This document shows, one piece after another, positions 40,308 to 57,799 of a stretch of 64,000 nt of DNA. The position numbers were made by a program, and so were the translations under genes. The notes beneath the pieces were generated by a model. It saw only the letters and a list, made by a program, of their open reading frames with translations, was not told the DNA's origin and did not search any database. Where the stretch lies: assembly GCA_948470475.1 (NCBI GenBank), contig OX419345.1, positions 21,981,000-22,044,999 on the forward strand, written 5' to 3'. Numbering within the stretch: position 1 is the stretch's first letter; each line of letters starts with the position of its first letter. Origin of the DNA: Galaxea fascicularis (taxonomy: Eukaryota > Cnidaria > Anthozoa > Scleractinia > Euphylliidae).

Positions 40308-43300
40308 TTACTGTAACTTAATGGTCTTCTGATAAGGTAGTTTCAAGTGATAAACCAAGATTACAACCAACACCAAAATCCACAGCAAAACCACCAGCAC
40401 AGAGTTCAAAGAGGTAACTTTGCAAAATAATAAAAGTACAAACAAGTAAAACAATGTTCTGTAGGACGCCAGAAATCGAAGGCTGATCTGGGGTTGCACT
40501 TTCTTCTGTGGGGAGTAGAGTGAGGAGGTTGAAGGCTGTCTTGAAGGGGTGGCGACAGAGGCAGACCTTACAGCAGGTGACAGAAGGCCAGTTATTCTTC
40601 TAAACAGTCTTGACGTTGCATAGGTATCCTCCAAGGTTTTACCAAACTAGAAGGAAAGAAATTGTTTCATTGATGAATAAGATTCTGCCCAATTATGGCA
40701 AAAGACCCTTGTTAACGACTGAATAAAAATTCCAATTTCCCTCCATACTTTTCATCCCAACCCTGCTCCCTTGGAATTTCCATTTGACCTTCTGTGGGGG
40801 TGGTAGGGATATTTTCTGGAGGAGACTTAATATTTTTATTACCTTTTGATTGGCCTGTGTGGACAATTTGTACAGTAAACGAACAAGTGTAGGATTTTCG
40901 AAGCTGCGAATAGGCTGCAGTTCTGGGTCACCACTGTATTTAACTTCAAACTTGCGAAGGCCATTCATCATCTAAGGAAATAAATTATGTATGAATGACT
41001 TTGCTCCATCACATTCAAATCTTGCCAAAAAAATGAGAACAACGATGGTGTTTATTTGCCAAGTCAAATACTGTTCTGCAAACCAGCTGACCTCAATTCA
41101 GCCATTTATAACAGTCAAAAACCATAATTATGTCAGTGTAGGTTCTTAAACTGCTTTCTGATGAAGTTATGAATAATACTCAATAAAATTTTCCTTGTCA
41201 CATTAATGATTGCAACACAACACAAAGATCACACACTTGATATCGGCCAAGAGGAGTAGGTACCACTCCATCATCAGTCTCAACATAGTCAGGCAGGGAA
41301 GCCTGGGTACCAGTTGATGACGACTGCCTGTTTGCCAAGACAGGTGAGCTGCTCTCCCATTGAATGGTTCTGTTCAGAGTGGCGCCATCTGGTAAATCTG
41401 GGGCCTAAAAAGAGATAAAACAAAATTGTATCTTGCAACAATAGTCAGTGGCCCATCAGCCTTTGCTTTCATAGAGGAAAGGTTCGTGACTCTGACATCA
41501 CTCAAGAATAGTATCCCCACTGCAAAACAAAAATGGGAGGGAGGGGAAGGTAGTGATGGGACTGGTGGGTGTTAAAATTCATATCTGATTTCTTGTCCCA
41601 AAGACCAAACTGACCTTGATAATATTTGACAGGAATTTGTTGGTTTGTTCCAAGTAAGACACCAGTTTGTCCTCTTCTGCATTTCTACCAAGGCCAGTTC
41701 CTTGTGATGAGTCACTGTTGAGGGCCTTCATAAATACAGTGAAAAAACCTTCGTTATCTTCAACAGACTGGTGAGCTGATTGATTCTTGTTGGTAGACTC
41801 GTCTAGGGCAGATGACACTCTAAAGCGAAGTTCACTTATCTATAAACATAATACAAAAGACATAGCATCAAAACAAACCATAAAACAAACTCTTGTATAA
41901 ACAAGAGAGTAAAAATATCAAGTAGCAAAATGCCAAAATAATGACATAGAATATGAAATAAATGCTGAGGAGATTTCTTCAAAATATGTAGTATGATTTG
42001 AGCTTCATTTTTTATCAAAGTTGGCTTCTAGTAACTTTTCTCACTCTGTTCTCTGACCCTTCCTTAAACATAGTAACTTATTGGAGTACTTTATGATGTG
42101 CAAAAAGTAGCCAGGGATTCCAGCTGTTGTGGTAAAGTAAATATGCTGTTTTAAACCAGAGCAGCTGGAGATCTAATTCAAAATAAAATTGGAAAATCCC
42201 AAGCAACCACCCCTTAACGACAGACTGACCTTTGTTGTTCCAGGAAAATGAAACAGTGACTTGAGTGAGTAAAAGGGTCCTTCCATCTCCATGATGTGTG
42301 CCTTGATAACTGAACAAGGTGTGCTTAGACTAGTCTGTGGGGTGTTACAACCACTCCCGGATGGTGTTAAAAAAGTGTTCTCTCCTGCAAATAAAAAACA
42401 AAACTATAAAATTGACAGTCAAAACAAATCTTTGCCATTCTAATTCTACTTAACTCTAAAATTGAGGCTGGTGTGCAATTTGAACCCATGAGCAGTGTTC
42501 ATGGGTTTAAATCGCTCACCACCCTCAATTTTTTCTAACCTTTCTTTCTTGTTACTGCTAAGTGGTGTTCACAACTGTGATGATCTTTAATCAGGAGATC
42601 AATATGTGATTTTCAAAAACTCATTTATAAAGGAAAAAAAGAAAAATAATAATGTTTAATGGTGTCTTTATATCTGATATAGACATGGCTAAATTTTACA
42701 GCTGATTTTATCTGGAAAAGTAATAATAAACCTAACGATTATTCTACGAATGAAAAAATCTACCTGAAAAGTTTTTGAAAAGCTGTTCAAAAAACTCACA
42801 GCAGTGTTATATCAGGTATAAAAACACTCAGCGTAAAGCAATGCTGCTTGTTTTTTAAACATTACTTCATATATTCATATTCAGAGTGACTTATAACACC
42901 TACCTTCTTCAATCATGTCCACAAGATGTGGTTGAGCAAACACCTCGTACATAAAATGAAGGACACAGAAAACCATTATAAGTACTATATTCTAGGTCAC
43001 ACTTTATTATAATTATTCTGTGTGGCTGACAAAACATGACACATTACATACCTTAATGACCCTAAACAGTAGATAAGCATCTTTTGCGGAATAAAGATTG
43101 AAACGACATGCACGGGAGATGAACTCATACAATAATGCAGAGTAGAACAACAGGTTCTCAAAAATAAATAATTTCCTAAAAAGAAAGAAAGAAAACAAAA
43201 CAGCATTACAAACCGCTCTTTTCCTGTTCATGTGCCTCACCTATCTGACCATCCCATCAATATTATTACTACTAATGGTCTTATGGCCAGACAGTGTTTG

Positions 43301-45881
43301 CATTAAATGCAACTTTGTCAAATAGGATTTCACCCCTTCACCGTCAGTTACAGGAAAATGTAGTGCAACTCACCATTCTGGAGTAGCGGTTTCTCTGGAG
43401 TCATCAGCTGCACTTGCTGTAGATCCACGCACCTTCAAGTACCTCCATGGCTGAACATAACTCAGCCATGTCTCTAGCACCTGTTAAATGGGATTGTTTA
43501 AAATCATGTCATATCAAAATGCTGATCTTCCATGTTTTCTATGAAAATAATACATTCTTGAAGTTAACCAAATTGAAAAAATGGAAGAAAGAAAGTAACT
43601 GTGCTTTTTTTATTTCTACAAAGGATGTCAACAAACAATATGGTTAAAATACTTACAATCCTAAAGGAAGGGTCCAGAGGCCAATGTGAAAAACAGTGGT
43701 GCAGGAAATGATACAGCTTCTTTTGTAGAAACTGAGGTATGATGAACCTACAGGATATCAAATTATTTGTCACTTTTAATACATAGCATTTTGAATACCA
43801 TTTTCTACCAAAACAATAACAAAACTCGGGAGCAAAGTTGCTTACATATCATTGTGAAAATCCAAAAACCGTGAACACTATAAATATTTTCGGAATGTTA
43901 TAGTGTTTCGAGTAAAAAGCCAATAAATTATACACGAGAAAACTAAACTGTAAACAGTAACAGTAATTATCTTTTGGTTTCATGTCACTTCTGATTGGTT
44001 GCTCCACAATGGGAAATGTCAAAATGAAATCAAAGTGTTCATGGTTTTTGGATTCGCACAGTAAGCCCTCCAAAATAATTACCTTGAGGATTAGTGTAAC
44101 AGTGTTTTAAGCTCCTTTTAATGGAAAACCTGAACAAGTTAGAGAGTAAAATGCCTTCCAAAAGGACCACACATTTGAAATATTTGCAATTGCCAGGCTA
44201 ATTATTAATACTTTACCGTCTTAATTCATCTGATGGGTGCAGGTTGGAGTACTGAGTTGTGTCTGGGCCCTTAGCAAACACAAAGGAATGAACATGTTTC
44301 ACTAATATTCGCACCACTCGTACATGGTCTACAGATGGCATGAAATACTCCTGCAAGTTTCAATACAAAATGGGAAATTGAAATTAATATTATTAGGAAA
44401 GGACAATAATCTCAGCCTTAGAAACCAGCCCGGTCTAAGAGCCAATTCTTGATAATAACTGGTCGGACTAATGTATCACTAAAATACATTTTAGATAGGA
44501 TTCACCAAACTGTTCACTTACACCAGTATGATTACTATAAGTGTAAAGCAGTATGTAATACATTGCTCAGTAGTAAGATTACTGTCTTTGAAAAGCTTCT
44601 TTGCAAAAGTCAATAAAGTCTGTCTGTCTGCACAATATACACTATACAAATGAAGGGTGTCCTGCAGAAGGGGCATATAATTCACCTTTTGATCTTAAAA
44701 TCCAGATCTCTAGACTTTAGTATACAGATCCTGGTGATCATTCAGAATTGAATTTCCATGCTTTTTTGGCAGTTGAAGGCCCGGATTTAGTAAAACCAGC
44801 AAATGATTTTTTTTGAAACCAAAACAAAAGAGATCAACCATGCAATTAATCAAATTTGATTGAGAAAATGAAAATACCATCCTGGTCTCAAACCATCCAA
44901 CCTCAAAAGTATTTGAAGATCTGACAGCAAAAACCACTACAACATTGTGCCTCCATAAATAGTTCATGGCAATAATTTTATAATCAAGTGCCTTGCATGG
45001 GATCCTATTCATACTTCCCATTTTGGGTTACAACTGTAGTTCTTTTCCCTGTATTTTGTGTTGTCTGTCTTATTTGTTATATATTGCTATACCCAACAAT
45101 GCTTGCTAAAATTCAATGAGGTACTGTGTTACCTTTCCATGTGAAAGGACATTGCTTGATACAGAATGCACTGTATTCTGATTCAACCAAAATTCTATAA
45201 GAATCTGAAAATCAGGAAAGACCAAGATTGATTAACAATGACAACATATATCCTGTTATACAAATAAATAGGTTTATTTACCAATAAATAAATAAATATA
45301 ATTATTTTATTATCATATTTCTTACCTCCTCCATTCACACCAGCAACAACTGGTACAAAATTGCACTATTCATACCTTAAAAGTGAGATTACCTGTAAAA
45401 ATGTTTCTGATTTCCACATTTCTTGAGAGCCACGATCAAACATTCCATGATGCACTGTGGATGGGCTGACTCTGCCTGAGGAAGGTTTGATCAGACCTTT
45501 GAACTGATTCTGAAAATACTGTGATCTGGCATAATGACTGGGATCGTGCCTACAAACACAGCAGAGGAATTTATTAAGACTAACAATGACTTTGGCTGCT
45601 AAGATTAATCAGTCATCTGAATACAATCCAGATGGAAATCTTACCGCGATGAAAGACCTTTCCTCACTGACCCTACAGAAGCTTTACTTTTTGAGTTGCT
45701 GGAAAGGATGCCTGATCCATCAGAAGGCAAGAAGAAGTTTAGGTAGTCATCCAAGATAATTAAGTACAGATAGTCCTGGTTTGAATTAACAGTGGATTCC
45801 TGAAATTTTTGAGAGAATGGTATGTGATTGTCATCATCATTATCATCCTCATCACTGTTGCCATTGTCATTGTCTTTTAAG

Positions 45882-45912
<31 letters not shown>

Positions 45913-48900
45913 AACCACAAGAACAAAAACACCAGCTATAACAACAACAACAACCTGTCAACAAGAATTTACTAACTACATATCAAAACAATTGAATACA
46001 TGGAAGAAATGCTGATAATACACTTTATAGTCAATTTATAGTTTTAAAGTCTTGACAGGTTTCCTTGATCTGATCTTTCTCTGCAAAAATGTTTTTGAAT
46101 ATTCTATCTGCATGAACCAATGCATGTTATAGCAACTTATTATCACGACTATAAGTCAGACATCTTACCCAGTTGGTCTAGTGATGTACAATGTAGTACG
46201 CAAAATGAAACATGTAGTATTCAAAGGTATCTTGCGAGGGTTAAGCAACTTTGAAAATGCAAGCACTGAAATTTGTCCATAACTTCATTTTAATACTGTT
46301 GACTTTTAAGGAATGTTGATGAGAGATTATGAAATATCCTTTTGTTGATAATCCCCAGCTGCAAATCACAGGGATTTTCTGTTGTGTTACAGCGGTTGTA
46401 GGTTCAATTCCTGCCTGGGACTCTGATTTCTTTTCAGTTGTCCTTTCAACCATTGCCAAGCAACTAGCACGTCATCATTCTCACGGGCATATTACACCAT
46501 TACCAATAAATCAAATCTGAGTTCTCTGAATGACTACCCTGCAAGTTTGTTAGCTGTCCATGGCAAGGCTTGCTACACTGTAGATATTAATCAATTGACA
46601 GGTTCCAGGTTGTTTTTGTACTAAATCACACAGAGTAACACACCATCTTGGAATAACTGACCTAAACGTCTTGATAAATAAAAAATATTAATATTTTCAG
46701 TTGGTTTCCAACCATGAGACAAGGTGGCCATGTTGGTGATTACTGCAACACAATTTTTTTTTACAGAATTTACATAAAAAATGAAGTTTCCATGTGGATG
46801 GACAGGCTATTATCCTTGATCACCAACATGGCCGCTGTGTTGTCACATGCAAACCAACAAGTACTCACTAACCCCTGTAAGTAGACCAAGGGTGTCCACT
46901 TAGAGGAGGTTATAAATGTAGGGTTGTCAGAGATTCCAACCCTTGGCAATGAAAAAAAAAGGGAGAATTCTAGTGCGGCAAAGCCGCAACTATGAACACA
47001 GAAGGTGCGAACTTCTAGGGGGGTCTGGGGGCATGCCTCCTGAAAAAAATTGGAAAATAAAGGCCTCTAAGATGCCTTTTCTGCATTTTGAGATCATAGT
47101 CAATTGAACAAAGACAAACCTCGCACAAAGTTGAGTCAATCCAGTGCATTACCATGCCCAAAAAACCACAGGCTCATGCTAGGATGCCCCCAATGGTAAA
47201 AAATGTGTTGTCACGAACCATGTATTACACTTGCGTTACACATGTAATTTTATTGTGTGATTAAGTTAATTATCGCTATATCTTTCGCAACTCCGTAACC
47301 CAATCCTTTCATAACCTTTGTAACCGGATCGATCTTAGGGAGATTTTCAGGAGACACGCGCTCAACACTTTAGGAGAAATTTAGGAGTTGGAGAAATCTT
47401 TTTGTCTTTCGCACAGCAAGCAGGAATTATAACGCAAGTTACCTTAAGCTCATCCTTTGTCGCTCATATTTCGTTTGTTGATAGATTCGTATAGATTCCC
47501 CTGTTTGTAGCTATTTCGTTGCGTAACGCGTAATTTTGTAATTTTGTAGTTTTCACCGCATGCTTCAGTGGAATAAATCAGTGGTTAAAATCAGATCTGA
47601 AGTGTGTGGTTGAACTCGGCGAACTCCGGATCAATACTTCCCGCAAGGACTTGGTTCGGGAATGCGACATGTGTGATACCACAGAAAAAGCAACACAGGA
47701 TTGTGCTAGTGAAGACCAGTGAAGCAGGGAACACATTATCTTCCTTTGGATGGAAGAATATTGAATGAAAACAGGAGGCTGGAAATGATTGCCAAAAGCG
47801 GGAGGTTTCCAGCCAAAACGGGAGGGTTGGAATCTCTGGGTCGTAGTGGCAAAATTGCCAACACTATGGTTTGTTGGTGTCTACTTGTGAGACAGGGTTC
47901 AAAATAAAATCAGAGCTTTTAGCCTGAATTTATAGGCTTTTTTTCCCAAGGCTGGTTTTTAGGTGGCTGTCAAGAAAAATGAATCAGCACAGACGTTGAT
48001 TTCGCCGATCAACAGATGTAATTTTCTTTTGCTTCTGTGAAAAATCGCCGGCAAGTGTGACCAGAGTGCCGGCTATCGCTGGCAGCCGGCTGCTATTTTG
48101 AACCCTGGTGAGAGGTGTCCACTTACAGGAGATGACTGTAAGCAGAGGTTCTACTGAATCAAATTAACACTGTGCATCAATGAATGGAGTGCTGTTTGGT
48201 ATTAAAAAGGATACTGAGTAATACAGCATTGACAGTCTCACCAGGACCTCTAATTGGTACTTTATTCTGATACAAAACTGGAATAATGCCTTCTGATAAT
48301 GAATTTTGTGTTGGAAACTGAAAATGATATGAAATATACAAAAAACAGCAACAACAGTATTAGTTTAATTAAGCTGAAGTTTACATTTTGCCTTTGGTTT
48401 GGCCTAGGGAAAAAGAAACATTGCATTTTTACAACATAGAACATCTGTTAATCTAAATAATACAACAATGTATTAATAAACAAAGGTTGATATTTACATT
48501 GGTTAGGGGGACAGTACTTTTAAACTGACTTCCAAGGTAATTCCCTATCATTGTTTCTGCATGTTACTTTGTTATATGAAAATGACGAATTAGTTTTCTA
48601 TTTTGAAATGCACACAAGTTTTAAATACCTTTCTGTGATTATTCTACCAAAATTAACAACTTACCGTAACGCCCAGAGATATGAAACAAGTACTTAACAC
48701 TAACAAACTAACAATAATGATCTAGAGCATACAGGGACAACAATATTTACCACAGAGGTTCATTAAAATAACATGTATCAAACCAAAAATTATTATTCAC
48801 TTAAGAAATAAAGAATGATAGCAGAAGCAAAAGACCTCTTACATATTTGACAAAAAAAGTAGTAAAATCAAACTTACTGGAAGGCAGCTAATGAAAAACT

Positions 48901-50507
48901 CATATCTGTGTTGGTCATCTGCCTGCAGTAAATCAATCAATTTGAAAACTGCACCATCAGGTGATAGAAACTTCCTTACTGCACAAAATTCTCTGCTATC
49001 ACGAGAAAATGTTTTAAGGCCCCAATCTGAGCTGCCTGAATAACCAAAAATGCCACTGAGAAGCTGTGGAAAGAAACCATGAAGATTCTGCAAAATAGAA
49101 GTTGAAACATAATTAAGAAATAGAAACTCCTTAATGATTTGATTGTACAAAGCGAGGAGTCTGAAGTGATTAAGTATTGCTGCAAAGATACCCGGTAAGG
49201 GGGATTACTGACCAAAGTTTTATACAGGAAGGCTTGACTTAAAGTCCAACTTCTTATATTACTGTTTTTAAAAGAAAAGGTACCCTTTTGGATGTCTTCC
49301 ATTAAAAAATGATACCCCTTTCTCAAATTACCTACTAAAGAACACATAGGTCCTCTTCTAAACCCTTGGAATGAATTTTCACTATCCTTTCATATACTTA
49401 AACTCATAAAATCCCTACTCTTTTATGTACCTAAGCCTCCCATATTTATGCCATTACAGGGAGTACAACCACCCACTCCTCCCCTCTTGAGCAGAAACTG
49501 ACAAAAAATAAGGGATTTTAGTCTGGGGCTGATAAAAGGACACCTGGGATTCCATTCATCCAACAACTTAAACCAAAATTAATGTAGTTCCTGTTTATAT
49601 GGTGTATTCATATTCTATTCTTATTCATCATTTTTGTTTCATTTTCACTTGACTTTGTTGGGTGTTAGTCTGGTGGTTGTGGTCACCTTTTATAGTATAT
49701 AACTGGGTTTTTGGGGGTCTTACAATATGGCACTGGATACAAAAGTAGAAAAAGGTGCTGATCTACAGTTTTAGACTTTAATAATTTAATCACCTGTGTA
49801 GAAGAACTTTCAATCAGTTTTTCTATCTCCTCGCACCTCTGATGCAGTGGCTTTTGTAAAGCCTCTCTTGTTTTACTCTAGAGGAACCATAGAAAAACAC
49901 CTAATTAATCAGGGGACAACAGTTCCCAGTCACCTTTGAAAATCTCACTGGGTTGGTATTTCCACACCAAAATAGGTAACCATTGTCAGATAAGCCTGTT
50001 TGACCGTGAGCATTTCACTTATTTCCTGGTATTATTGTTAGCCAATGAAACACTGCACAAAGATTACTAGCAACCAACGTGTTTCATGGGCTGGACTACG
50101 AGTAAACAGCTGGAGTAAAGTAATGACAGTTGGTCTCGACTGTGCGAAGTATTAAACACATTTCAGTTCAAAGTGTCTATGTCCGGCAGCAGGAGGGCAG
50201 CCAGACAGCATTTTCAAAATACTCGGCATCCGGCAGTCTGGTCCTCTTCGCTTTCTGGGTAGATTATGCCAATTAGGTTAGGAATTTGGGCTAAATCACC
50301 GATATTAAAATCATAACACGAGAAAATTTCGACTGCCGGACACCAAGTATTTTGAAAATTCTGTCCGGTTGCCGGACATTTAGACACAGGCTTTAAAGTT
50401 TAATGGTATGTAAAGCATATTTTAAGAGAAAAAACCAAACGTGATGGTGTCGTTTAAGCATTTGATAATATTTAGGCGCAAGTTCTTACCGTAAAGTCGA
50501 CATTCAT
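40308..50507 (-). CDS. SMPD4: SMPD4-like neutral sphingomyelinase 3, with in-frame TAG at codon 147
   Basis: Eighteen exons (coding order): 50490-50507, 49794-49877, 48878-49087, 48242-48317, 46169-46230, 45645-45799, 45393-45549, 45133-45204, 44217-44350, 43657-43747, 43374-43480, 43052-43175, 42904-42943, 42230-42384, 41615-41839, 41237-41404, 40843-40971, 40308-40646. All phases agree; the frame spans 781 codons. Family landmarks: [124 protein letters not shown] and [15 protein letters not shown], ending in a hydrophobic C-terminal membrane segment as in SMPD4. SMPD4 is a nuclear-envelope/ER protein reported to hydrolyse sphingomyelin. Codon 147 (46178-46180) is TAG in the shown sequence, so the protein would stop there unless it is an error, a variant allele or spliced around. 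Confidence 0.9.
42467..42537. repeat. Foldback, ~32-bp imperfect arms (SMPD4 intron)
   Basis: AAAATTGAGGCTGGTG and TTTGAACCCATGA at the left pair with TCATGGGTTTAAA and CACCACCCTCAATTTT at the right. Confidence 0.7.
43854..44060. mobile_element. MITE copy B, inverted relative to 38248-38458 (SMPD4 intron)
   Basis: Ends GTGAAAATCCAAAAACCGTG and GGTTTTTGGATTCGCAC are inverted repeats. AATATTTTCGGAATGTTATA, GTTTCGAGTAAAAAGCCAAT and GAGAAAACTAAAC match the reverse complement of copy A. The outer tips differ between the copies. Confidence 0.8.
45882..45912. repeat. TCA microsatellite
   Basis: Ten TCA units lie just upstream (gene strand) of the SMPD4 exon at 45645-45799. They extend that exon's frame as a poly-Asp read-through, but the acceptor at 45801-45800 and homology place this in the intron. 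Confidence 0.85.
46320..46510 (+). mobile_element. SINE-like fragment (SMPD4 intron 4)
   Basis: GTTGTAGGTTCAATTCCTGC contains a Pol III B box, followed by GGGACTCTGATTTC and TACCAATAAATCAAATC. No A box of matching spacing is clear, so it is a degraded or truncated copy. Confidence 0.45.
46928..47838. mobile_element. ~0.9 kb non-autonomous element, TIR CAGAGATTCCAACCCT
   Basis: The exact 16-bp terminal repeats CAGAGATTCCAACCCT and AGGGTTGGAATCTCTG bound 911 bp. The interior has no long open frame. CAGAG ends are common in hAT-type elements, but I could not find a clean 8-bp target duplication. Confidence 0.7.
47893..48107. mobile_element. CAGGG-ended MITE with 6-bp target duplication
   Basis: The ends CAGGGTTCAAAATA and TATTTTGAACCCTG are 14-bp inverted repeats. 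GTGAGA flanks them at 47887-47892 and 48108-48113. The interior is non-coding (215 bp in total). Confidence 0.85.
50166..50396. repeat. Inverted-repeat element, ~65-bp arms (SMPD4 intron 1)
   Basis: AAGTGTCTATGTCCGGCAGC and CATTTTCAAAATACT at the left pair with AGTATTTTGAAAATTCTGTC and GTTGCCGGACATTTAGACAC at the right. Several internal GCCGGAC / GTCCGGC words also pair. Confidence 0.75.
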
Positions 50508-55136
<4,629 letters not shown>

Positions 55137-55391
55137 GCATTAAGTGTGCAAAAAAGATTAACAGGAGAGAGGTTCACATTCACCATTGTCATGAAACAAT
55201 ATATTGAGCTTTAACATTTCTTAGTTTTAAGTGACTCTTTTAAAAAGTTTATCTGATAAGTGCAAGAATTGTATTTTTCGACTATTAATTTGTATTAAAA
55301 GGACCATTGATGGCAATGTTGGAGTGCTTTTTGTCCCTTCAACAATATTTTGGTTGGGCCTAAATAACAAAACCTTGTTGGTGTGTTATCC

Positions 55392-55397
55392 AATAAA
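55392..55397 (+). terminator. Poly(A) signal for coronin
   Basis: AATAAA lies about 255 bp after the stop and is followed by TGTAGGCACATCTTTTATTTTT. Confidence 0.6.
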
Positions 55398-56248
55398 TGT
55401 AGGCACATCTTTTATTTTTAAAATGGTGTTGCCCATTTTGAGTCATTGTTAAAAGCTGAAATGCATGATGTTTAATTGCTTTCACTTTCCTTCATCCACT
55501 TCATAGTGGAGTAGGGGTGGATGAATGGGAATGAAAGCACGTTGATGTAAATGAACATGAATGAAAGGAAGTAAAGGCTGACAGTGAAATATGAAATCCA
55601 ATGATGGCTCTCTTAGTTGTAGTCATGGTATTTGGGTATACATATCAGGTTTGAATGTTTGTAGTCAAGGTAATTTCCTTAGGGAGGCTGGAAAGGATTT
55701 TTAGCTGCACGCACGCATGCGCGTAATCTACACACGTCAGCTGAATGAATTGAAATCAAGCACACCAGAAGTTAAATACTGCCTAAAATCTGCAGAAAAC
55801 ATTTGTTTTTAGCTCAAAATTTTGCTTGGTGACCTATCTTGATTTTTTGCATGCACGCACCATCCACGATGACACTTCAAAAAATAATAAAAGTTTCGGG
55901 GAAAATTCTCTAGTAGAATTTTTTGTAAGCCATAAAACACGTTCCTTTTTAATATCTTAAATTGTTCTAGATAAATTTTTTTTCATACTGCCTGAAAAGT
56001 TAAAAGAATTTAGGGAGCTTCCCAACAAAGAAATAAAATCGGTAGGTCACCGAATTAGTTTTTCAGATAATTTACAAAAACTGGCATTTAGAGGACCTTT
56101 TGCGGACCTGGCATGTTACCATGGTAACTGATATGACATCACAAGCACCATTAAATAGCCTTCTTTGTAATCTTTCATTGTTACGCAAACACTACATTAA
56201 CAAAAAACCCTTTCAAGCCTCCTTAATGTAATTAATTTACCGCCAACC

Positions 56249-56617
56249 GGTTGGCTCAGTTGGTAGAGCGCCGGACTACCATGCGGGAGGTCGTGGGTTC
56301 AAAGCCCCGGCCAGACCAACACTCGGGGTCTTTAACTAACTGAGGAGAGAGTGCTTCCTTTGCAATGACATCTGCAAATGCTTAGACTTTCTAGTCTTCT
56401 CGGATAAGGACAATAAACCGGAGGTCCTGTCTCACAACTCTCCACAATTAATTCTGTGGGACGTTAAAGAACCACTAGGGACCTAACGAACCCTGGCTGT
56501 GACCACCCCTAGTGCTGACCTTGGGTTGGTGCTTCACACAGGGATAACCTCATTGCACCTTTCCCCCTTGGACAGAATTCCAAGAAAAATTAGTATGAGT
56601 ATGAGAATGAGAACACA
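56249..56617 (+). mobile_element. tRNA-derived SINE
   Basis: The head has an A box (TGGCTCAGTTGGTAGAGCG) and a B box (GGTTCAAAGCCC at 56296) but degenerate stems. A long body follows with GGACAATAAACCGGAGGTCC and GTGGGACGTTAAAGAACC. The body resembles the conserved core of widespread animal SINEs (possibly the MetaSINE type, which is a recollection). The 3' limit is approximate. Confidence 0.75.
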
Positions 56618-57493
56618 ACTTTCTCACCCAATCCATGGAAAAAATGTTTACCACATTTCAATTATTAAAAGTAAAGGAGAAAACTGACATCCGCTTTTAA
56701 TACTCTTCATTTTAACACAAACGCTATCCACACAAGAAACAGTCAAGTAAACTAAGCTATGTTAAATCTCTTTTACAAAAGCAATTTTAAACTTTTTGAA
56801 TAGCATCTAATGTTTTGAACTTCTTCTCACTTTCTAAGCCATTGTTATCTTACAAAAAAGGTGCATCGACCTAGCATGGATAGTTGGAAGCACCAAGTTA
56901 TGTTAAGAGATAAAAGAGACCAATACATTCAGCTGTGTTTAAAAAAGCAGCATGAAAACAATGTGCTTGCTCAAGAGCGATCGGTCTGTAATCCAAAGGT
57001 TGTCAAAAAGATTTTAAGTAGGAGTGCCTAGGGAAGTAGACGGCACTTGGGGTAACAACACTGTTCTGTCAAGGTGTTAATCATAGCTGGTGATGACCAA
57101 TCAAATGCGAGAATTTTGTTATAGTTATGATTCATATTGTTTTAGGTCGTTCCTTTTTTACTATCAACTTACTGGTTATGTGGTAACCACAGAATCGCCA
57201 ATTTGTCGGCAAAAACGTGTTACTGCTAGTGCTGACAACTGCCATTGCATTTGCTAAAATGAGCACAATGGTTTATAGTTATCTTACATAACAGGACAAT
57301 GCAATTTACATAGCATCCTGCTGTACTCTAAATATATGAAACGCAGTATGAACTACCAAGTTGTCTCTAAGGCTGGTGCACATCAGCCACTTCTTCAAAG
57401 AAAGACAGTGAATTTGCATAGTAGGCAATCGTAATGTACAAGTATTGTCTTGGAAACTGCTAAAAAAAACATCTAAATCAAAACTGATTTGGT

Positions 57494-57766
57494 TCAGTGT
57501 TTGGGTGGGTTGCGCAGTCTCATCTGGTATGGTGACTGATGCTGTGTTTGCTGCTGCTGTTGTTGAACATGTTGCTGTTGTTGTTGCAGTAACTGAACAG
57601 CTGGGGCAGTAGTTCTCTGTCCCAGAGTCACAGTTGCCAGCTGTTGAGGTTGCTGTTGCTGCTGTTGCACTTGTGCTGTCCCAAGAGTGACTGTAGGCTG
57701 TGCTGTTACCTGACTGACCTGGACACCACCTATTACTTGCTGCTGCTGCTTCTGTGCTGCCAGCAG

Positions 57767-57799
<33 letters not shown>

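Larger units (their letters stand above)
55137..57493. other. Convergent 3' flanks of coronin and EP400-like gene
   Basis: The left part is the coronin 3' UTR to about 55410; the right part must include the EP400-like 3' UTR. A SINE sits at 56249-56617. I see no further gene or strong poly(A) signal for the reverse-strand gene. Confidence 0.5.

Noticed and set aside
45800..45964. Poly-Asp extension of the SMPD4 exon
   Set aside because: It is intronic read-through over a TCA microsatellite. A TTTCAG acceptor immediately precedes the conserved coding part.
56249..56325. Possible tRNA gene
   Set aside because: The stems are degenerate and a SINE body follows directly, so it is a SINE head.
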